From: Rhodococcus sp. CH91
Lineage (GTDB): Bacteria; Actinomycetota; Actinomycetes; Mycobacteriales; Mycobacteriaceae
Direction: 5' to 3'
Length of the DNA stretch: 64,000 bases
NCBI RefSeq assembly: GCF_022554085.1
Contig: NZ_JAKFYR010000007.1
Span: 34,914-98,913 of the forward strand
The notes below the pieces were generated by a model that was not told where the DNA came from, made no database searches, and worked only from the letters and a program-made list of their open reading frames with translations. This document shows, piece after piece, positions 16,625 to 28,931 of the stretch. A program made the translations under genes and the position numbers. Positions within the stretch are counted from its first letter, which is position 1, and the number at the start of each line of letters is the position of its first letter.

Positions 16625-17665
16625 ATGGTGGACGGCGAGGACGAGGCGGCCCCGGACGCCGGAGCGGTGACGGGTGCCGACGCAGACTCCCCGGGGGGCT
16701 TCGGCCACGTGCCCGTCATGCTCGACCGGGCCGTCGAGATCCTCGGGCCCGCGATCGAGAAGGCCGGACCGGGCGGTGAGGGAGCGGTGTACGTCGACGC
16801 GACCCTCGGGCTCGGCGGGCACTCCGAACACTTCCTCACGATCTATCCCGGGCTGAGGCTCGTCGGGCTCGATCGCGACCCCGATGCGCTGGCGATCGCG
16901 AAGTCTCGCCTCGCGCGGTTCTCCGACCGGGCGGACTTCGTGCACACCCGGTACGACGGCATCGCCGGAGCCCTCGACAGCGTCGGGCTCGGGCGGTCCG
17001 GCTCCGTCCACGCGATCCTCTTCGATCTGGGCGTCTCGTCGATGCAGCTCGACGAGGCCGAGCGCGGCTTCGCCTATTCCAAGGACGCTCCGCTGGACAT
17101 GCGGATGGACCCCACCACCGGCATCACTGCGGCCGACGTGCTCAACACCTACGGTCACGGCGACCTCGCTCGCATCCTCAGCACGTACGGCGAGGAGCGT
17201 TTCGCGGGCAAGATCGCCTCCGAGATCGTACGGACCCGCGCCAAGACGCCGTTCCGCACCAGCGGGGAACTCGTCGAACTGCTCTACCGGACGATTCCGG
17301 CCGCCACCCGGCGGACCGGCGGCCACCCGGCCAAGCGCACCTTCCAGGCGCTGCGCGTGGAGGTCAACGCCGAGCTGGACTCGCTGCGGGCCGCGATCCC
17401 TGCCGCTCTCGATGCGTTGGCGGTCGGCGGCCGGATCGCCTTCATGTCCTACCAGTCGCTCGAGGACAAGGTCGTCAAGCAGGAGCTGACTCCGCGGGCG
17501 AAGTCCCGCAGTCCCGAAGGGTTACCGGTCGAGCTGCCCGGAATGGGTCCGGAACTGCGCATTCTCACCCGCGGCGCGGAGCGTGCCACCGAAGACGAGA
17601 TCGAGGCAAATCCACGTTCGGCGCCTGTCCGCCTGCGTGCTGCAGAACGAATCGCCAGGAGGTAA
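16625..17665 (+). CDS. rsmH: 16S rRNA (cytosine1402-N4)-methyltransferase RsmH
   Basis: SAM-dependent methyltransferase of 346 aa (formerly MraW) that N4-methylates C1402 of 16S rRNA in the decoding centre. Family motifs: [74 protein letters not shown]. The start ATG 16625 has GGAGG 8 nt upstream. The N-terminus carries about 25 extra acidic residues compared with shorter homologues. It is 3 nt from the ftsL-like gene. Confidence 0.95.
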   Translation: MVDGEDEAAPDAGAVTGADADSPGGFGHVPVMLDRAVEILGPAIEKAGPGGEGAVYVDATLGLGGHSEHFLTIYPGLRLVGLDRDPDALAIAKSRLARFSDRADFVHTRYDGIAGALDSVGLGRSGSVHAILFDLGVSSMQLDEAERGFAYSKDAPLDMRMDPTTGITAADVLNTYGHGDLARILSTYGEERFAGKIASEIVRTRAKTPFRTSGELVELLYRTIPAATRRTGGHPAKRTFQALRVEVNAELDSLRAAIPAALDALAVGGRIAFMSYQSLEDKVVKQELTPRAKSRSPEGLPVELPGMGPELRILTRGAERATEDEIEANPRSAPVRLRAAERIARR

Positions 17666-17668
17666 CCG

Positions 17669-18490
17669 ATGACCGTACAGGTGGCACCCCCGCAGCGCCG
17701 ACAGTCGGGGCGATCGACCGCAGCACAACGCGCCTACCAGCGCCGTTCCCGGAGGTCCGCCCAACTGGGTGTCGATCCGGCCGAGACGAGGGGACGCACG
17801 ACGGGTGCCGGACGTGTTCGTACCCGGATCCCGTTCGTCGCCACGATCATCGCGCTGCTCGGGGTCGGCATGGCCGTCACCCTGCTGCTGACCACCCGTG
17901 CGACGGAGGATTCCTATCAGCTGAGCGAGGCACGCGCCCTCAACGAGGAGCTCGCCCAGAAGCGAGCGGTCCTGCAGCGGGATGTCGCCACGGCCGAGTC
18001 GGCTCCCGCGCTGGCGGTCGCGGCGGCGGAACTCGGGATGATTCCCACCGGGCAGGTCGCCCGCATCGTGGTCGGCCCGGACGGAGCGGTTCAGGTCGTG
18101 GGTGATCCCGTTCCTGCCCAGGGTGCTCCGCCGGCTCCGCTCGACCCGCCGGTCCGGGAGGACGCTCGTGTCCAGACGCCGCTCGCCGGCAGTGCCGGAG
18201 TGGAGACTCCGCGGCCTCTCGGGGGTGTGAGCGAGGAACCGACGCCGCGCGCCGATGCCGACCGTAGAGCGGCCCCGCCGGCCGAAGGCCGGCCCGTCGA
18301 GCAGGCGCCGCCCGCGGCGAGCCCCGCCGACGGCGGCACGCCGGATGCCGAGGGTGCGGTACCTGCGGCTCCCGGCGCGGGACAATCGGTACCCGTGAGC
18401 GAACTGCCGCAACCCGAAGCGCCCCGCGACGTGGCGCCGGAAGCACCTGTCGAAGCTGTGCCGACGGATTCCGAGGGCGGGCTTCGGTGA
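17669..18490 (+). CDS. ftsL: FtsL-like division protein (Rv2164c-type)
   Basis: A 273-aa bitopic membrane protein. The basic cytoplasmic N-terminus (about 1-50, rich in Arg) is followed by one TM helix (FVATIIALLGVGMAVTLLL, about 54-74), then a coiled-coil-like heptad segment (SEARALNEELAQKRAVLQRDVATAES) and a long Pro/Ala-rich tail of about 150 residues. Position between rsmH and pbpB and this architecture identify it as the actinobacterial FtsL equivalent, which bridges FtsQ and the septal synthase. Its stop overlaps the pbpB GTG by 4 nt. The proline-rich tail is much longer than in E. coli FtsL. Confidence 0.8.
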   Translation: MTVQVAPPQRRQSGRSTAAQRAYQRRSRRSAQLGVDPAETRGRTTGAGRVRTRIPFVATIIALLGVGMAVTLLLTTRATEDSYQLSEARALNEELAQKRAVLQRDVATAESAPALAVAAAELGMIPTGQVARIVVGPDGAVQVVGDPVPAQGAPPAPLDPPVREDARVQTPLAGSAGVETPRPLGGVSEEPTPRADADRRAAPPAEGRPVEQAPPAASPADGGTPDAEGAVPAAPGAGQSVPVSELPQPEAPRDVAPEAPVEAVPTDSEGGLR

Positions 18491-20394
18491 ACAACCGCTC
18501 CACCCCCCGCCGGGCACCGCAGAGACGTCCTTCCCCTGCGACGCGCGGCGGGCGTCCGCGTTTGCCTGCAGCGCGCAGCCGGAAACAGCGCGACACGACC
18601 GCTTTCACCTTCCGGAACAAGTGGGGCCGCATCGGAATGTTCGGCGCGCTGGGCGTGGCGGTGGCACAGCTGCTGTCGGTTCAGCTCGTGCAGGCCCCCA
18701 GCCTGTCGGCGGAAGCGGCGAGCCAGCGCACCACCCGGCTCGTCGAACCTGCCACGCGCGGCACCATCGCCGATCGCAACGGCAATCCGCTCGCGTACAC
18801 GATGGAGGCGAAGGCCCTGACCTTCCAGCCGGTGCGGGTGCGCAAGGAACTCGAGGAGGAGCGCGCGAAGGATCCCTCCCGCCCGGAGGTCTCGGAATAT
18901 CTCGAGGGTGTCGCGGCGGCAGTTCACGAGGCGCTCGGTTCCGCGGCGCCCGAAAAAGACGTGCTCGAGCTGCTCGAGAGCGACGAGACCTTCGTGTACC
19001 TCGCGCGCGGTGTCGATCCGGGGGTGGCGGCGGAGATCGTCGACGAGTACGACAAGGTCGGAACCGAACGCCAGGACATCCGCTTGTATCCGGGCGGGTC
19101 GCTCGCGGCCAACATCGTCGGCGCGACCGGCTGGGACGGCCACGGTCTGATCGGCCTCGAGGCGTCCATGGACGCCGTCCTCGCGGGCACCGACGGCTCG
19201 TCCACCTACGACCGCGGTTCCGACGGCGCCGTGATCCCCGGTAGCTGGCGCGACCGGCAACCGGCCGTCGACGGTTCCTCTGTGGAACTCACCATCGACA
19301 ACGACCTGCAGTATCACGTCCAGCAGGAAGTGCAGCGCGCCAAGGATCTGTCCGGGGCGAAGAACGCCTCTGCGGTGGTGCTCGACGCGCAGACCGGCGA
19401 AGTGCTCGCCATGTCCAACGACAACACCTTCGATCCGTCGATCGGTGTCGCGAACAATCCGCCCGACGCCGAGCAGGGCAATCGCGCCGTCAGTTCACCT
19501 TTCGAACCGGGATCGGTGAACAAGATCATCACCGCGGCCGCGGCGATCGAGGACGGCCTGACCACCCCCGACGAGGTCCTGCAGGTCCCCGGCACGATCA
19601 CCATGGCCGGCGCGACCGTCAAGGACGCCTGGGATCACGGGGTGGTGCCGTACACCACGACCGGAGTCTTCGGGAAGTCGTCGAACGTGGGGACGTTGAT
19701 GCTCGCGGAGCGGATCGGCGAGGACCGTTTCGCCGAGATGCTGAGGCTCTTCGGTCTCGGACAGCGCACCGACGTAGGGCTGCCCGGCGAATCGGCCGGC
19801 CTGATGCCGAGCCGCGAGCAGTGGTCCGGCGGCACCTTCGCGAACCTGCCGATCGGGCAAGGCCTGTCGATGACCCTGCTGCAGATGACCGCGATCTATC
19901 AGGCGATCGCCAACGACGGTGAACGTGTCCCGCCGCGCATCGTGCGTGCGACGATCGGTCCCGACGGCAGCCGTACCGAGACACCCCGACCGGATCCGGT
20001 GCGGGTGGTGAGCCCCCAGACCGCCGCGACCGTCCGCGATATGTTCCGCTCGGTCGTGCAGGCGGACACGGGCAACCAGCAGGGCACCGGGTCGGGAGCG
20101 GCGATCGAGGGCTATCGCATATCGGGCAAGACGGGCACGGCCCAGCAGATCGACCAGAACTGCAAGTGCTATTCGAACTCCGACTACTGGATCACATTCG
20201 CCGGCATCGCGCCCTCGGACGATCCGCAGTACGTCATCGGCATCATGCTCGACGCCCCGACCCGCAGTTCGGATGGGAGCGGCGGACAGTCGGCGGCGCC
20301 GCTGTTCCGCACGATCGCGTCGTGGTTGCTGCAGCGTGACGGTGTGCCGTTGTCGGCGGAGCCGGAGAGCAAATTGATCCTGCAGGTCGACTGA
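18487..20394 (+). CDS. pbpB: septal peptidoglycan transpeptidase PbpB/FtsI
   Basis: Class B penicillin-binding protein of 635 aa. It has a basic cytoplasmic N-terminus, a TM helix near residues 43-62, a pedestal domain beginning with TTRLVEPATRGTIADRNG, and a transpeptidase domain with the nucleophile motif SVNK (Ser near 342), SSN near 397 and KTG near 547. It cross-links septal peptidoglycan and partners with FtsW. GTG 18487 overlaps the ftsL stop. A QNCKCYSN cysteine pair follows the KTG motif. No PASTA domain is present. Confidence 0.94.
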   Translation: MNNRSTPRRAPQRRPSPATRGGRPRLPAARSRKQRDTTAFTFRNKWGRIGMFGALGVAVAQLLSVQLVQAPSLSAEAASQRTTRLVEPATRGTIADRNGNPLAYTMEAKALTFQPVRVRKELEEERAKDPSRPEVSEYLEGVAAAVHEALGSAAPEKDVLELLESDETFVYLARGVDPGVAAEIVDEYDKVGTERQDIRLYPGGSLAANIVGATGWDGHGLIGLEASMDAVLAGTDGSSTYDRGSDGAVIPGSWRDRQPAVDGSSVELTIDNDLQYHVQQEVQRAKDLSGAKNASAVVLDAQTGEVLAMSNDNTFDPSIGVANNPPDAEQGNRAVSSPFEPGSVNKIITAAAAIEDGLTTPDEVLQVPGTITMAGATVKDAWDHGVVPYTTTGVFGKSSNVGTLMLAERIGEDRFAEMLRLFGLGQRTDVGLPGESAGLMPSREQWSGGTFANLPIGQGLSMTLLQMTAIYQAIANDGERVPPRIVRATIGPDGSRTETPRPDPVRVVSPQTAATVRDMFRSVVQADTGNQQGTGSGAAIEGYRISGKTGTAQQIDQNCKCYSNSDYWITFAGIAPSDDPQYVIGIMLDAPTRSSDGSGGQSAAPLFRTIASWLLQRDGVPLSAEPESKLILQVD

Positions 20395-20438
20395 CGACGC
20401 GACCGCCTCGTCTCGGTACCCTGGCACGTCGGTAACGT

Positions 20439-20463
20439 GACACGGCGGTCGCCGTCCCGTGTC
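20439..20463 (+). promoter_or_regulatory. hairpin in the pbpB-murE gap
   Basis: GACACGG pairs with CCGTGTC, extended by CGG/CCG with a small bulge, 45 nt after pbpB in the 146-nt gap before murE. It may be an attenuator, or a weak terminator separating two parts of the cluster. Confidence 0.35.
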
Positions 20464-20540
20464 CGGCGCGGGGCAACGAACCCTGTAGACCCGTTGGAGT
20501 GCATGCAGCGTGCGAGCTGCAGCGAAGCGAGAGGAAACTG

Positions 20541-22214
20541 GTGCCTGTGCCATCGAGTCCGGATGCGCCCACTCCGGAGGAGGGGCGTAGACCCGAGCAC
20601 CCACCGATGACGCAGATCGCGGTCCTCGCCGACGCCATCGGGGCACACGTCGAGATCGTGGGTGGGGACGCCACCGGGTCCGGAGAGCCCGAGCGGACGG
20701 CGGTCACAGGGATCGATCTGCGTGCGCAGGGGATCCGGCCGGGCGACGTCTTCGCGGCGCTGCCCGGTGCACGCACCCACGGCGCCTCCTACGTCGGCAC
20801 CGCGCTCGAACGCGGAGCGGTCGCCGTCCTGACGGACGCGGCCGGACGCGATCTCGTGGCCGAGGAGGCGTCCGCGCCGGTCGCGGTGCTCGTCCACCCC
20901 GATCCCCGAGCCGTCCTGGGAGCGGCGTCCGCGACGGTCTACGGACACCCGTCGAGGAGCATGCAGGTCATCGGGATCACGGGCACGTCCGGTAAGACCA
21001 CGACGTCCTATCTCGTCGAGGCCGGTCTCGTCGCGGCGGGCCGGGTGGTCGGCCTCGTCGGCACCGTGGAGACCCGGATCGACGGCATCCGCCTGCCGAG
21101 CACTCTCACCACCCCCGAGGCGCCGCAACTGCACGCGCTGTTCGCGACGATGCGCGAACAGGGTGTCGACACGGTCGTGATGGAGGTCTCGAGCCACGCT
21201 CTCGCGCTCGGCCGCGTCGACGCCACCGACTTCGCGATCGGGGCGTTCACCAATCTCTCCCAGGACCATCTCGACTTCCACAAGGATTTCGACGACTACT
21301 TCGCCGCGAAGGCCAGGCTCTTCGCCGCGGATTCACCGATCCGCGCACGACGTGCCGTGGTGTGCACCGACGACGCGTGGGGACACCGCATGGCGGACGT
21401 CGCCCGCGCCGGACGCGACGCCGCGGACGTCCGGACGGTGGCCACGGGTGCGAGCGGAGCCGACTGGACCGTCGTCGACGAAACCCCGGGCCGCGCAGGC
21501 GTCCAGGAGTTCTCCCTGGCCGATCCGGACGGCGGTGTCCATCGGGCCACGGTCGCTCTGCCGGGCCGCTACAACGTCACCAATGCTGCCCTCGCCGTCG
21601 CGATCTGCGCTGCGGTGGGTGCGGACGTCGACGCCGCGATCCGCGGTATCGCCGACGTCGCGGTGCCCGGCCGGGTCGAGCGTGTCGATCGCGGGCAGGA
21701 CTTCCTCGCGGTCGTCGACTACGCACACAAGCCCGCAGCGCTCGAGGCCGTCATCGGCACCCTGCGCGCCGCGACCGACGGACGTGTCGCGGTGGTCGTC
21801 GGCGCCGGGGGCGATCGCGACCGGACGAAGCGCCCGATCATGGGAGAGGTCGCGGCGCGGGGCGCCGACCTCGTGGTGGTGACCGACGACAACCCCCGAA
21901 CCGAGAACCCCGCCGCGATCCGCGCGGCCGTTCTCGACGGCGCGCACGGCGTGCCCCGGACCGAGCGCGGCGAGATACTCGAGATCGCCGACCGCGCGGC
22001 CGCGATCGACGCCGCGGTGGCCTGGGCGCACCCGGGCGACGTGGTCCTCGTCGCCGGCAAGGGCCACGAGACCGGCCAGGAGATCGAAGGGGTCAAGCAT
22101 CCCTTCGACGACCGCGAGGTCCTCGCCGCAACACTCGACAAGTACCGGACCGCAGGACCCGACGGTCACCATCCGCCCGCTGCGGACGGTTCGTATCACG
22201 GAGGCAATGCATGA
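20541..22214 (+). CDS. murE: UDP-MurNAc-L-Ala-D-Glu:meso-diaminopimelate ligase MurE
   Basis: ATP-dependent Mur ligase of 557 aa adding the third stem residue in the cytoplasm. The P-loop [11 protein letters not shown] is near 145-155 and the substrate-selecting DNPR motif ([11 protein letters not shown]) near 449 indicates meso-diaminopimelate, as expected for this cell wall. GTG 20541 is used because AGAGGA lies just upstream; GTG 20547 is an alternative. Its stop overlaps the murF start (ATGA). Confidence 0.94.
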   Translation: MPVPSSPDAPTPEEGRRPEHPPMTQIAVLADAIGAHVEIVGGDATGSGEPERTAVTGIDLRAQGIRPGDVFAALPGARTHGASYVGTALERGAVAVLTDAAGRDLVAEEASAPVAVLVHPDPRAVLGAASATVYGHPSRSMQVIGITGTSGKTTTSYLVEAGLVAAGRVVGLVGTVETRIDGIRLPSTLTTPEAPQLHALFATMREQGVDTVVMEVSSHALALGRVDATDFAIGAFTNLSQDHLDFHKDFDDYFAAKARLFAADSPIRARRAVVCTDDAWGHRMADVARAGRDAADVRTVATGASGADWTVVDETPGRAGVQEFSLADPDGGVHRATVALPGRYNVTNAALAVAICAAVGADVDAAIRGIADVAVPGRVERVDRGQDFLAVVDYAHKPAALEAVIGTLRAATDGRVAVVVGAGGDRDRTKRPIMGEVAARGADLVVVTDDNPRTENPAAIRAAVLDGAHGVPRTERGEILEIADRAAAIDAAVAWAHPGDVVLVAGKGHETGQEIEGVKHPFDDREVLAATLDKYRTAGPDGHHPPAADGSYHGGNA

Positions 22215-23743
22215 TCCCGATGACACTGGCTCGGATCGCGGAGGTCGTCGGGGGCACCCTGCACGACGTCGACGATCCCTCGGCCGAGGTGACCGGGTCC
22301 GTCGAGTTCGACTCGCGGCGGATCGGTCCCGGTGGCCTGTTCCTGGCGCTGCCCGGTGCGCGCTCGGACGGGCACGACCATGCCGCTGCGGCGGTGTCCG
22401 CAGGGGCGACGGCGGTACTCGCCGCGCGACCGGTGGGTGTGCCCGCGATCGTGGTTCCGCCGATTCCGCCCGCGCAGACCAACGCCCTCGCGCTCGAACA
22501 CGACAGGGACGGCGCCGGGGCGGCTGTACTCGCCGCTCTCGCGAAGCTCGCCCGATACGTCGTGGACACGCTCACGGAGGCGGGTCTGACGGTGGTCGGT
22601 GTCACCGGTTCGGCCGGGAAGACCTCGACGAAGGACATGATCGCAGCCGTGCTCTCACCGCTGGGTGAGGTAGTGGCCCCGCCCGGCTCCTTCAACAACG
22701 AACTCGGCCACCCCTGGACGGCGCTCCGGGCGACGGAGACCACCCGTTTCCTCGTCCTCGAGATGTCGGCACGCGGTCCCGGCCACATCGCCGCTCTGGC
22801 CCGTATCGCTCCGCCCCGGATCGGTGTGGTGCTCAATGTCGGCACCGCCCACATCGGGGAGTTCGGTTCCCAGGAGGTCATCGCGCGCACCAAGGGCGAG
22901 CTCGTCGAAGCCCTTCCGGCTGCGGCCGGGGGTGGTGTGGCGATCCTCAACGCCGACGACACGCTCGTGGCGGCGATGGCGTCGCGCACCACCGCCCGCA
23001 TCGTGAACGTCGGCACTGCGCCGCAATCGGACTACCGCGCCGAGGATCTACGGCTCGACGACCGGGCGCGCGCCTCCTTCACGGCCGTGGCCCGCGTGGA
23101 CGGCCGTGAGCATCGCGTGCCCGTGCGTCTCGCCGTGCACGGCGAGCACCAGGTCGGCAATGCGCTGTCCGCTATCGCGGTGGCGGTCGAATGCGGCGCG
23201 ACGCCCGAGCAGGCCGCCGACGCCCTCGCGACGGCCGGGCCGGTGTCCGCACATCGCATGGCGGTGCAGACACGCTCGGACGGGGTGACCGTCATCGACG
23301 ACGCCTACAACGCGAATCCCGACTCCATGCGCGCCGCCGTGAAAGCGTTGGTGACGATGGCGCGTTCCGGCCCGGTGCGCCGCCGCACCTTCGCGGTGCT
23401 GGGGGAGATGGCCGAACTCGGCGACGACAGCGTCGTCGCGCACGACGCCATCGGCCGGCTCGCCGTCCGCCTGGACGTCACCCGCATCATCGCGGTCGGC
23501 GCCACGCGCCCGGTCCGGGGTCTGTTCCAGGGCGCAGTGATGGAAGGATCCTGGGGTGAGGAAGCAAGCCATGTACCGGACGCCGACGCCGCGATCGCGT
23601 TGCTACGACAGGAACTGGAACCGGGTGACATCGTGCTGGTGAAGGCATCACAGGCGGTGCGGCTGTGGACGGTCGCCGAAGCCGTCCTCGCGGATGATCC
23701 CGGGAACACCGACGGTGTCGCGAGGACGGAGGACGCCCGGTGA
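22211..23743 (+). CDS. murF: UDP-MurNAc-tripeptide:D-Ala-D-Ala ligase MurF
   Basis: Mur ligase of 510 aa that adds D-Ala-D-Ala to complete the UDP-MurNAc-pentapeptide. The P-loop [13 protein letters not shown] is near 131, with [10 protein letters not shown] and the C-terminal [14 protein letters not shown] 22211 overlaps murE by 4 nt and the stop overlaps the mraY GTG, so the three are translationally coupled. Confidence 0.94.
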   Translation: MIPMTLARIAEVVGGTLHDVDDPSAEVTGSVEFDSRRIGPGGLFLALPGARSDGHDHAAAAVSAGATAVLAARPVGVPAIVVPPIPPAQTNALALEHDRDGAGAAVLAALAKLARYVVDTLTEAGLTVVGVTGSAGKTSTKDMIAAVLSPLGEVVAPPGSFNNELGHPWTALRATETTRFLVLEMSARGPGHIAALARIAPPRIGVVLNVGTAHIGEFGSQEVIARTKGELVEALPAAAGGGVAILNADDTLVAAMASRTTARIVNVGTAPQSDYRAEDLRLDDRARASFTAVARVDGREHRVPVRLAVHGEHQVGNALSAIAVAVECGATPEQAADALATAGPVSAHRMAVQTRSDGVTVIDDAYNANPDSMRAAVKALVTMARSGPVRRRTFAVLGEMAELGDDSVVAHDAIGRLAVRLDVTRIIAVGATRPVRGLFQGAVMEGSWGEEASHVPDADAAIALLRQELEPGDIVLVKASQAVRLWTVAEAVLADDPGNTDGVARTEDAR

Positions 23744-24819
23744 GACAGATCCTGTTCGCGGCGGGTATCGCTCTCGCAGTATCGATCCTGCTCACCCCTG
23801 TCCTCATCAAGATGTTCTCGAGGCAGGGCTTCGGCCAGGAGATCCGCGTCGAGGGTCCCCAGAGTCACCAGTCGAAGCGCGGTACCCCCACCATGGGTGG
23901 CGTCGCGATCCTGGCGGGCCTGTGGGCCGGTTACTGGGGCTCGCATCTCATCGGGATGGGCTACGACGCGGAGGGGCCCACCGCATCGGGCCTGCTGGTG
24001 CTGGGACTGACGACGGCGCTCGGTGGTGTCGGTTTCCTCGACGACTTCATCAAGATCCGTAAACAGCGCAATCTGGGACTGAACAAGACCGCCAAACTCG
24101 TCGGTCAGCTCGTCGTCGCGGTGGCGTTCGGCATCCTCGCCTTGCAGTTCCGCAACGCGGACGGCCTGACCCCGGCCAGCACCGATCTGTCCTACGTGCG
24201 CGACATCGCGACGGTCTCGATGGGCTCCGTCGTGTTCATCCTGTTCGTCTACCTGCTGGTCAGCGCGTGGTCCAATGCGGTGAACCTCACCGACGGCCTC
24301 GACGGTCTCGCCGCAGGGTCGATGGCCCTGGTGCTCGGCGCCTACGTCATCATCACCTTCTGGCAGTACCGCAATGCCTGCGCGGTGGAGCCGACCGCCG
24401 GTTGTTACGACGTCCGCGACCCGCTCGACCTCGCGTTGCTGTGCGCTGCCGGTGCCGCCGCCTGTATCGGTTTCCTGTGGTGGAACGCCGCCCCGGCCAA
24501 GATCTTCATGGGTGACACCGGGTCGCTCGCCCTCGGCGGCATGCTCGCCGGTCTGTCCGTCACGACCCGCACCGAGCTGCTCATGGTCGTCATCGGCGCG
24601 CTCTTCGTCGCGGAGGCCGCCTCGGTGGTCATCCAGGTGGCGGTCTTCCGGTCGAGCCGCCGGCGGGTGTTCAGGATGGCGCCCTTCCATCATCACTTCG
24701 AACTCGGCGGCTGGGCCGAAACCACGGTGATCATCCGGTTCTGGTTGCTCGCCGCCATCGCATCGGCGATCGGGCTGGCCCTGTTCTACAGCGAGTACCT
24801 CGCGGCGATCGGGGACTGA
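23740..24819 (+). CDS. mraY: phospho-MurNAc-pentapeptide translocase MraY
   Basis: Polytopic enzyme of 359 aa with about ten TM helices that makes lipid I on the cytoplasmic face from UDP-MurNAc-pentapeptide and decaprenyl phosphate. Hallmarks: [45 protein letters not shown] and the histidine cluster [13 protein letters not shown] 23740 overlaps the murF stop; murD begins 1 nt after the stop. Confidence 0.96.
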   Translation: MRQILFAAGIALAVSILLTPVLIKMFSRQGFGQEIRVEGPQSHQSKRGTPTMGGVAILAGLWAGYWGSHLIGMGYDAEGPTASGLLVLGLTTALGGVGFLDDFIKIRKQRNLGLNKTAKLVGQLVVAVAFGILALQFRNADGLTPASTDLSYVRDIATVSMGSVVFILFVYLLVSAWSNAVNLTDGLDGLAAGSMALVLGAYVIITFWQYRNACAVEPTAGCYDVRDPLDLALLCAAGAAACIGFLWWNAAPAKIFMGDTGSLALGGMLAGLSVTTRTELLMVVIGALFVAEAASVVIQVAVFRSSRRRVFRMAPFHHHFELGGWAETTVIIRFWLLAAIASAIGLALFYSEYLAAIGD

Positions 24820-24820
24820 C

Positions 24821-26317
24821 ATGGTGAACGGAGTGGAGTGGCTCAGGGGCCGGCGGGTGCTGGTCGCCGGTGCGGGGGTTTCGGGTCGCGCGACGATCCG
24901 GCCCCTCACCGACCTCGGCGCCGAGGTCACCGTCACGGACCGTAACGAGCGCGCCCTGGCCGAGTGCGCGGCGTTCGGTGCGCGGACGGTGGACCTCGAC
25001 GAGCTCGTCGACGACGCGGCGGCGCTGCGCGACTACGCCCTCGTGGTCACGAGCCCCGGTTTCCCGCCCGGCGCGCCGCTGCTCTCGCGCGCGGCCGGTG
25101 CCGCGGTGCCGATCTGGGGCGACATCGAACTGTCGTGGCGGATCGACCGCGCCGAGATCTACGGACCGTCCCGGCGATGGCTCGTGGTCACCGGAACCAA
25201 CGGCAAGACCACCACGACCATGATGCTGCACGCGATCCTCGAAGCTGCCGGTCGAAACAGTGTCGCCTGCGGCAACATCGGACTTCCCGTACTGGACGCC
25301 CTGCGCCGCGACGACCCGCGCGCCGACGTGCTCGCGGTGGAACTGTCGTCCTTCCAGCTGCACTGGGCGCCGTCCGTGCGCCCGGATGCCGGTGTCGTGC
25401 TCAACATCGCCGAGGATCACCTGGACTGGCACGGCGGCATCGAGAACTACGTCGAAGCCAAGCTCGGTGCCCTCACCGGTGCGGTGGGTGTACTCGGTCT
25501 CGACGACCCGATCGCCGGGAGCCTGCGCGACCGTTCCCGGGCGGTGTTCACCGTCGGGTTCACGCTGGGATACCCGAAGGAAGGCGAACTCGGGATCAGC
25601 GGTGAGTTACTCGTCGATCGGGCGTTCGCGGATTCCGCGGTGCTCGCCCACGTCGACGATGTCACCCCACCGGGGCCGGCCGGTCTGTCCGACGCACTGG
25701 CGGCGGCCGCGCTCGCCCGGGCCGTCGACGTCCCGGAATCGGCCGTGCACGACGGTCTGCGCCGGCATCGGGTCGGTCCGCATCGCGCCGCGCCGGTCGG
25801 GCAGGTGGACGGTGTCCGGTACATCGACGATTCGAAGGCGACCAACCCGCACGCGGCACGCAGTTCGCTGCTGGCCTGCGACCGTGCGGTGTGGATCGCG
25901 GGCGGACTGCTCAAGGGCGCCCGCGTGGACGACCTGGTGGCGGAGGTGGCTCCGCGCCTGTCCGGGGCCGTCCTGCTGGGCCGGGATGCGGGCGAGATCG
26001 CGCAGGCACTCGCGCGACACGCCCCCGAGGTCCCGGTGGTCCTGGTGGACACGCGCGACGATGAAGCGATGACCGATGCCGAGGGGACGAGCGCGACCAC
26101 GGCCGAGAAGGTACGGCGGATCGCCGAGCCGGGTGCCGACGGTCCGGCCGCGATGCGCCGGGCCGTCCGCGAGGCCGCTGCCCTCGCCTCACCGGGGGAG
26201 ACGGTGCTGCTCGCGCCCGCCGCCGCGTCGCTGGACATGTTCGCCGACTACGCGGAACGCGGACGCAGTTTCGCGTCGGCGGTCGAGGAACTCCGCGGGG
26301 GCGGGACGCCGCGGTGA
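24821..26317 (+). CDS. murD: UDP-MurNAc-L-alanine:D-glutamate ligase MurD
   Basis: Mur ligase of 498 aa adding D-Glu in the cytoplasm. Motifs: N-terminal [18 protein letters not shown]-loop [32 protein letters not shown] and [10 protein letters not shown]. The stop overlaps the ftsW GTG by 4 nt. Confidence 0.95.
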   Translation: MVNGVEWLRGRRVLVAGAGVSGRATIRPLTDLGAEVTVTDRNERALAECAAFGARTVDLDELVDDAAALRDYALVVTSPGFPPGAPLLSRAAGAAVPIWGDIELSWRIDRAEIYGPSRRWLVVTGTNGKTTTTMMLHAILEAAGRNSVACGNIGLPVLDALRRDDPRADVLAVELSSFQLHWAPSVRPDAGVVLNIAEDHLDWHGGIENYVEAKLGALTGAVGVLGLDDPIAGSLRDRSRAVFTVGFTLGYPKEGELGISGELLVDRAFADSAVLAHVDDVTPPGPAGLSDALAAAALARAVDVPESAVHDGLRRHRVGPHRAAPVGQVDGVRYIDDSKATNPHAARSSLLACDRAVWIAGGLLKGARVDDLVAEVAPRLSGAVLLGRDAGEIAQALARHAPEVPVVLVDTRDDEAMTDAEGTSATTAEKVRRIAEPGADGPAAMRRAVREAAALASPGETVLLAPAAASLDMFADYAERGRSFASAVEELRGGGTPR

Positions 26318-27780
26318 CCTCTCGGGCAGGGGCGACCTCCGACGATCCGGTGGCGGGAGTGCGCGGCCGGTTCGGCGCGTGGATGGCGCGGCCGCTCGCG
26401 TCCTTCCACCTCGTCGTGACCATCGCTGTGCTGCTCACCGTGCTCGGTCTGGTCATGGTGCTGTCCTCGTCGAGCGTCGGTGCGGTGGCCACCGCCGGGT
26501 CGGCGTACGGATTGTTCACCTCTCAGGTGATCTTCGCCGTACTCGGCATGGTGATCTTCTACATCGCGTTGCAGATCCCGATCCGTCTGCTCCGGCGATT
26601 CGCCTTCCCTGCCTTCGCCTTCTCCGTGGTGCTGCTGGTCCTGGTGCTCATTCCCGGTATCGGCACCGTGTCGCAGGGCACCCGGGGCTGGTTCGTCATC
26701 GCCGGGGTGTCGTTGCAGCCGGCCGAGATCGCCAAGATCACACTCGCGGTGTGGGGTGCCCATCTGCTCGCCTCCCGGCGCGGCGAGAATTCGACCCTGC
26801 GGGAGATGCTGATCCCGCTCGTCCCGGCCGCGCTGCTGGTGACCGGCCTGATCGTGCTGCAGCCGGACCTCGGCACGACGGTCTCGATCGTGATCATCGT
26901 GCTCGCCCTGTTGTGGTTCGCAGGTCTACCGCTGAAGGTGTTCCTCGGGATCGTCGGCACAGCGGTCTCCCTCGCCGTGGTCCTGGCACTGACGGCCGGT
27001 TACCGCTCCGAGCGTGTGCGGGCCTTCTTCAACCCGGGTGACGACCCACAGGGAGCCGGTTATCAGGCGCGACAGGCGAAGTTCTCGCTCGCGGACGGTG
27101 GCCTGTGGGGTCGCGGGCTCGGTCAGAGCCGGGCCAAATGGAGCTATCTGCCCAATGCGCACAACGACTTCATCTTCGCGATCATCGGTGAGGAGCTCGG
27201 CTTCCTCGGCGGCGTCGCGGTCATCGGTTTGTTCGGACTGTTCGCCTACGTCGGGCTGCGGATCGCGATGCGTTCGGTCGATCCCTTCCTGCGGTTGTTC
27301 ACCGCGACCGCGACGACGTGGATCATCGGGCAGGCGCTCATCAACATCGGCTACGTCGTGGGACTGCTTCCGGTGACCGGTCTGCAGTTGCCGCTCGTGT
27401 CGGCCGGTGGCACGTCCACCGCGACCACACTGCTCATGTTCGGCCTCATCGCCAACGCGGCCCGGCACGAACCCGAGGCGATCGCCGCGCTGCACGCCGG
27501 CCAGGACGGCCGGTTCGCGCGACTGCTGCGGCTGCGCAAGCCGGAACCTTATCGAGCGGGCCGTACGACGGCGCGCCGCCGGCGGCCCCCGGCCCCGCCC
27601 GAACAGCGCGGCGCGACCCGGGCAGGGCGGCCGGCGGAGGGCCGGAACCAGCCCCGGAAGGGAGCGGGCAGGGCACGACGCGCGCAGCCCGCGCAGGACC
27701 CGGGACGGGGCCGGCAACAGACGAACCGCGCGAGACGCGGAGCGAACGGACGAAGCGGAGAGCGAGGGAATCGCAGGTGA
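26314..27780 (+). CDS. ftsW: septal SEDS glycosyltransferase FtsW
   Basis: Membrane SEDS polymerase of 488 aa with about ten TM helices; it polymerises lipid II with PbpB at the septum. Signatures: [48 protein letters not shown] and PLVSAGGTS. The last 85 or so residues form a strongly basic Arg/Pro-rich tail (for example [13 protein letters not shown]) facing the cytoplasm. In M. tuberculosis the basic FtsW tail contacts the acidic FtsZ tail. GTG start overlaps murD; the stop overlaps murG. Confidence 0.95.
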   Translation: MTSRAGATSDDPVAGVRGRFGAWMARPLASFHLVVTIAVLLTVLGLVMVLSSSSVGAVATAGSAYGLFTSQVIFAVLGMVIFYIALQIPIRLLRRFAFPAFAFSVVLLVLVLIPGIGTVSQGTRGWFVIAGVSLQPAEIAKITLAVWGAHLLASRRGENSTLREMLIPLVPAALLVTGLIVLQPDLGTTVSIVIIVLALLWFAGLPLKVFLGIVGTAVSLAVVLALTAGYRSERVRAFFNPGDDPQGAGYQARQAKFSLADGGLWGRGLGQSRAKWSYLPNAHNDFIFAIIGEELGFLGGVAVIGLFGLFAYVGLRIAMRSVDPFLRLFTATATTWIIGQALINIGYVVGLLPVTGLQLPLVSAGGTSTATTLLMFGLIANAARHEPEAIAALHAGQDGRFARLLRLRKPEPYRAGRTTARRRRPPAPPEQRGATRAGRPAEGRNQPRKGAGRARRAQPAQDPGRGRQQTNRARRGANGRSGERGNRR

Positions 27781-28931
27781 GTGGGGAGAGGCCGGCACTG
27801 TCGGTGGTGGTGGCCGGAGGCGGCACTGCCGGACACATCGAACCGGCGCTCGCGGTGGCCGACGCCGTCCGGGCCCTCGTGCCGGACGCGCGGATCACCG
27901 CGCTCGGCACCGAGCGCGGACTGGAGACGAACCTGGTGCCGCGCCGCGGCTACCCCCTCGAACTCATCCCGCCCGTGCCGCTGCCCCGCAAGCCGACGGT
28001 GGATCTGCTGAAGCTTCCGGGCAGGATCGTCGCTTCGGTGCGCCGCACTCGGCAGATCCTCGACGAGGTCGAGGCGGATGTGGTCGTCGGTTTCGGGGGA
28101 TATGTGGCGTTGCCCGCCTACCTCGCGGCCGGGTCCGGTCCGTTTCGCCGACGCCGACGCATCCCGGCCGTCGTCCACGAGGCCAATGCGAGTGCGGGTC
28201 TCGCCAATCGGATCGGCGCCCTCCGGGCGGAAAGGGTGCTCGCTGCGGTTCCGGGATCGGGAATCGTGCGCCGCGGTGACGCCGGGATCGTGGGGATCCC
28301 GGTCCGGTCGTCGATCACCGGGCTCGACCGGGCCTCGTTGCGCGCGGAGGCGAGGCGGCATTTCGGCCTGCCCGACGACGTGCCCGTCCTGCTCGTGTTC
28401 GGCGGCTCGCAAGGGGCACGTTCACTCAACGAGGCGGTTTCCGGAGCCTCCGCCGCGCTCGCGGACGCCGGTATCGCCGTGTTGCACGCCCACGGACCGA
28501 AGAACACCGTGGACGTCCCTGTGCACCCCGGGCATGCGCGCGCTCCCTATGTCACCGTGCCCTACCTCGAACGGATGGATCTCGCCTACTCGGCGGCCGA
28601 CGCCGCGGTGTGCCGATCCGGCGCGATGACGGTCGCGGAGGTGTCCGCGGTGGGACTTCCCGCGGTGTACGTACCCCTCCCGCACGGGAACGGCGAACAG
28701 GAACTCAACGCCCGCCCGGTCGTCGAGGCAGGGGGTGGCATCCTCGTCGCGGATGCCGCCCTGACCTCGGATTACGTCGCGACCGAGGTCGTGTCGCTGC
28801 TCGGAGACCGGCAGCGGCTCGCGGAGATGGGCCGCCACGCCGCCTCCGCCGGACACCGGAGCGCGGCGGACGAGATGGCACGCATAGTGCTCGAGGTTGC
28901 CGGAGTGGAACCGAACAGGAGTGAACGATGA
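27777..28931 (+). CDS. murG: lipid II synthase MurG
   Basis: Peripheral GT28 glycosyltransferase of 384 aa adding GlcNAc from UDP-GlcNAc to lipid I. Motifs: [20 protein letters not shown] at the N-terminus, [45 protein letters not shown] and [18 protein letters not shown]. The GTG at 27777 overlaps the ftsW stop; a much longer frame upstream is only the shadow of ftsW. Confidence 0.94.
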   Translation: MSGERPALSVVVAGGGTAGHIEPALAVADAVRALVPDARITALGTERGLETNLVPRRGYPLELIPPVPLPRKPTVDLLKLPGRIVASVRRTRQILDEVEADVVVGFGGYVALPAYLAAGSGPFRRRRRIPAVVHEANASAGLANRIGALRAERVLAAVPGSGIVRRGDAGIVGIPVRSSITGLDRASLRAEARRHFGLPDDVPVLLVFGGSQGARSLNEAVSGASAALADAGIAVLHAHGPKNTVDVPVHPGHARAPYVTVPYLERMDLAYSAADAAVCRSGAMTVAEVSAVGLPAVYVPLPHGNGEQELNARPVVEAGGGILVADAALTSDYVATEVVSLLGDRQRLAEMGRHAASAGHRSAADEMARIVLEVAGVEPNRSER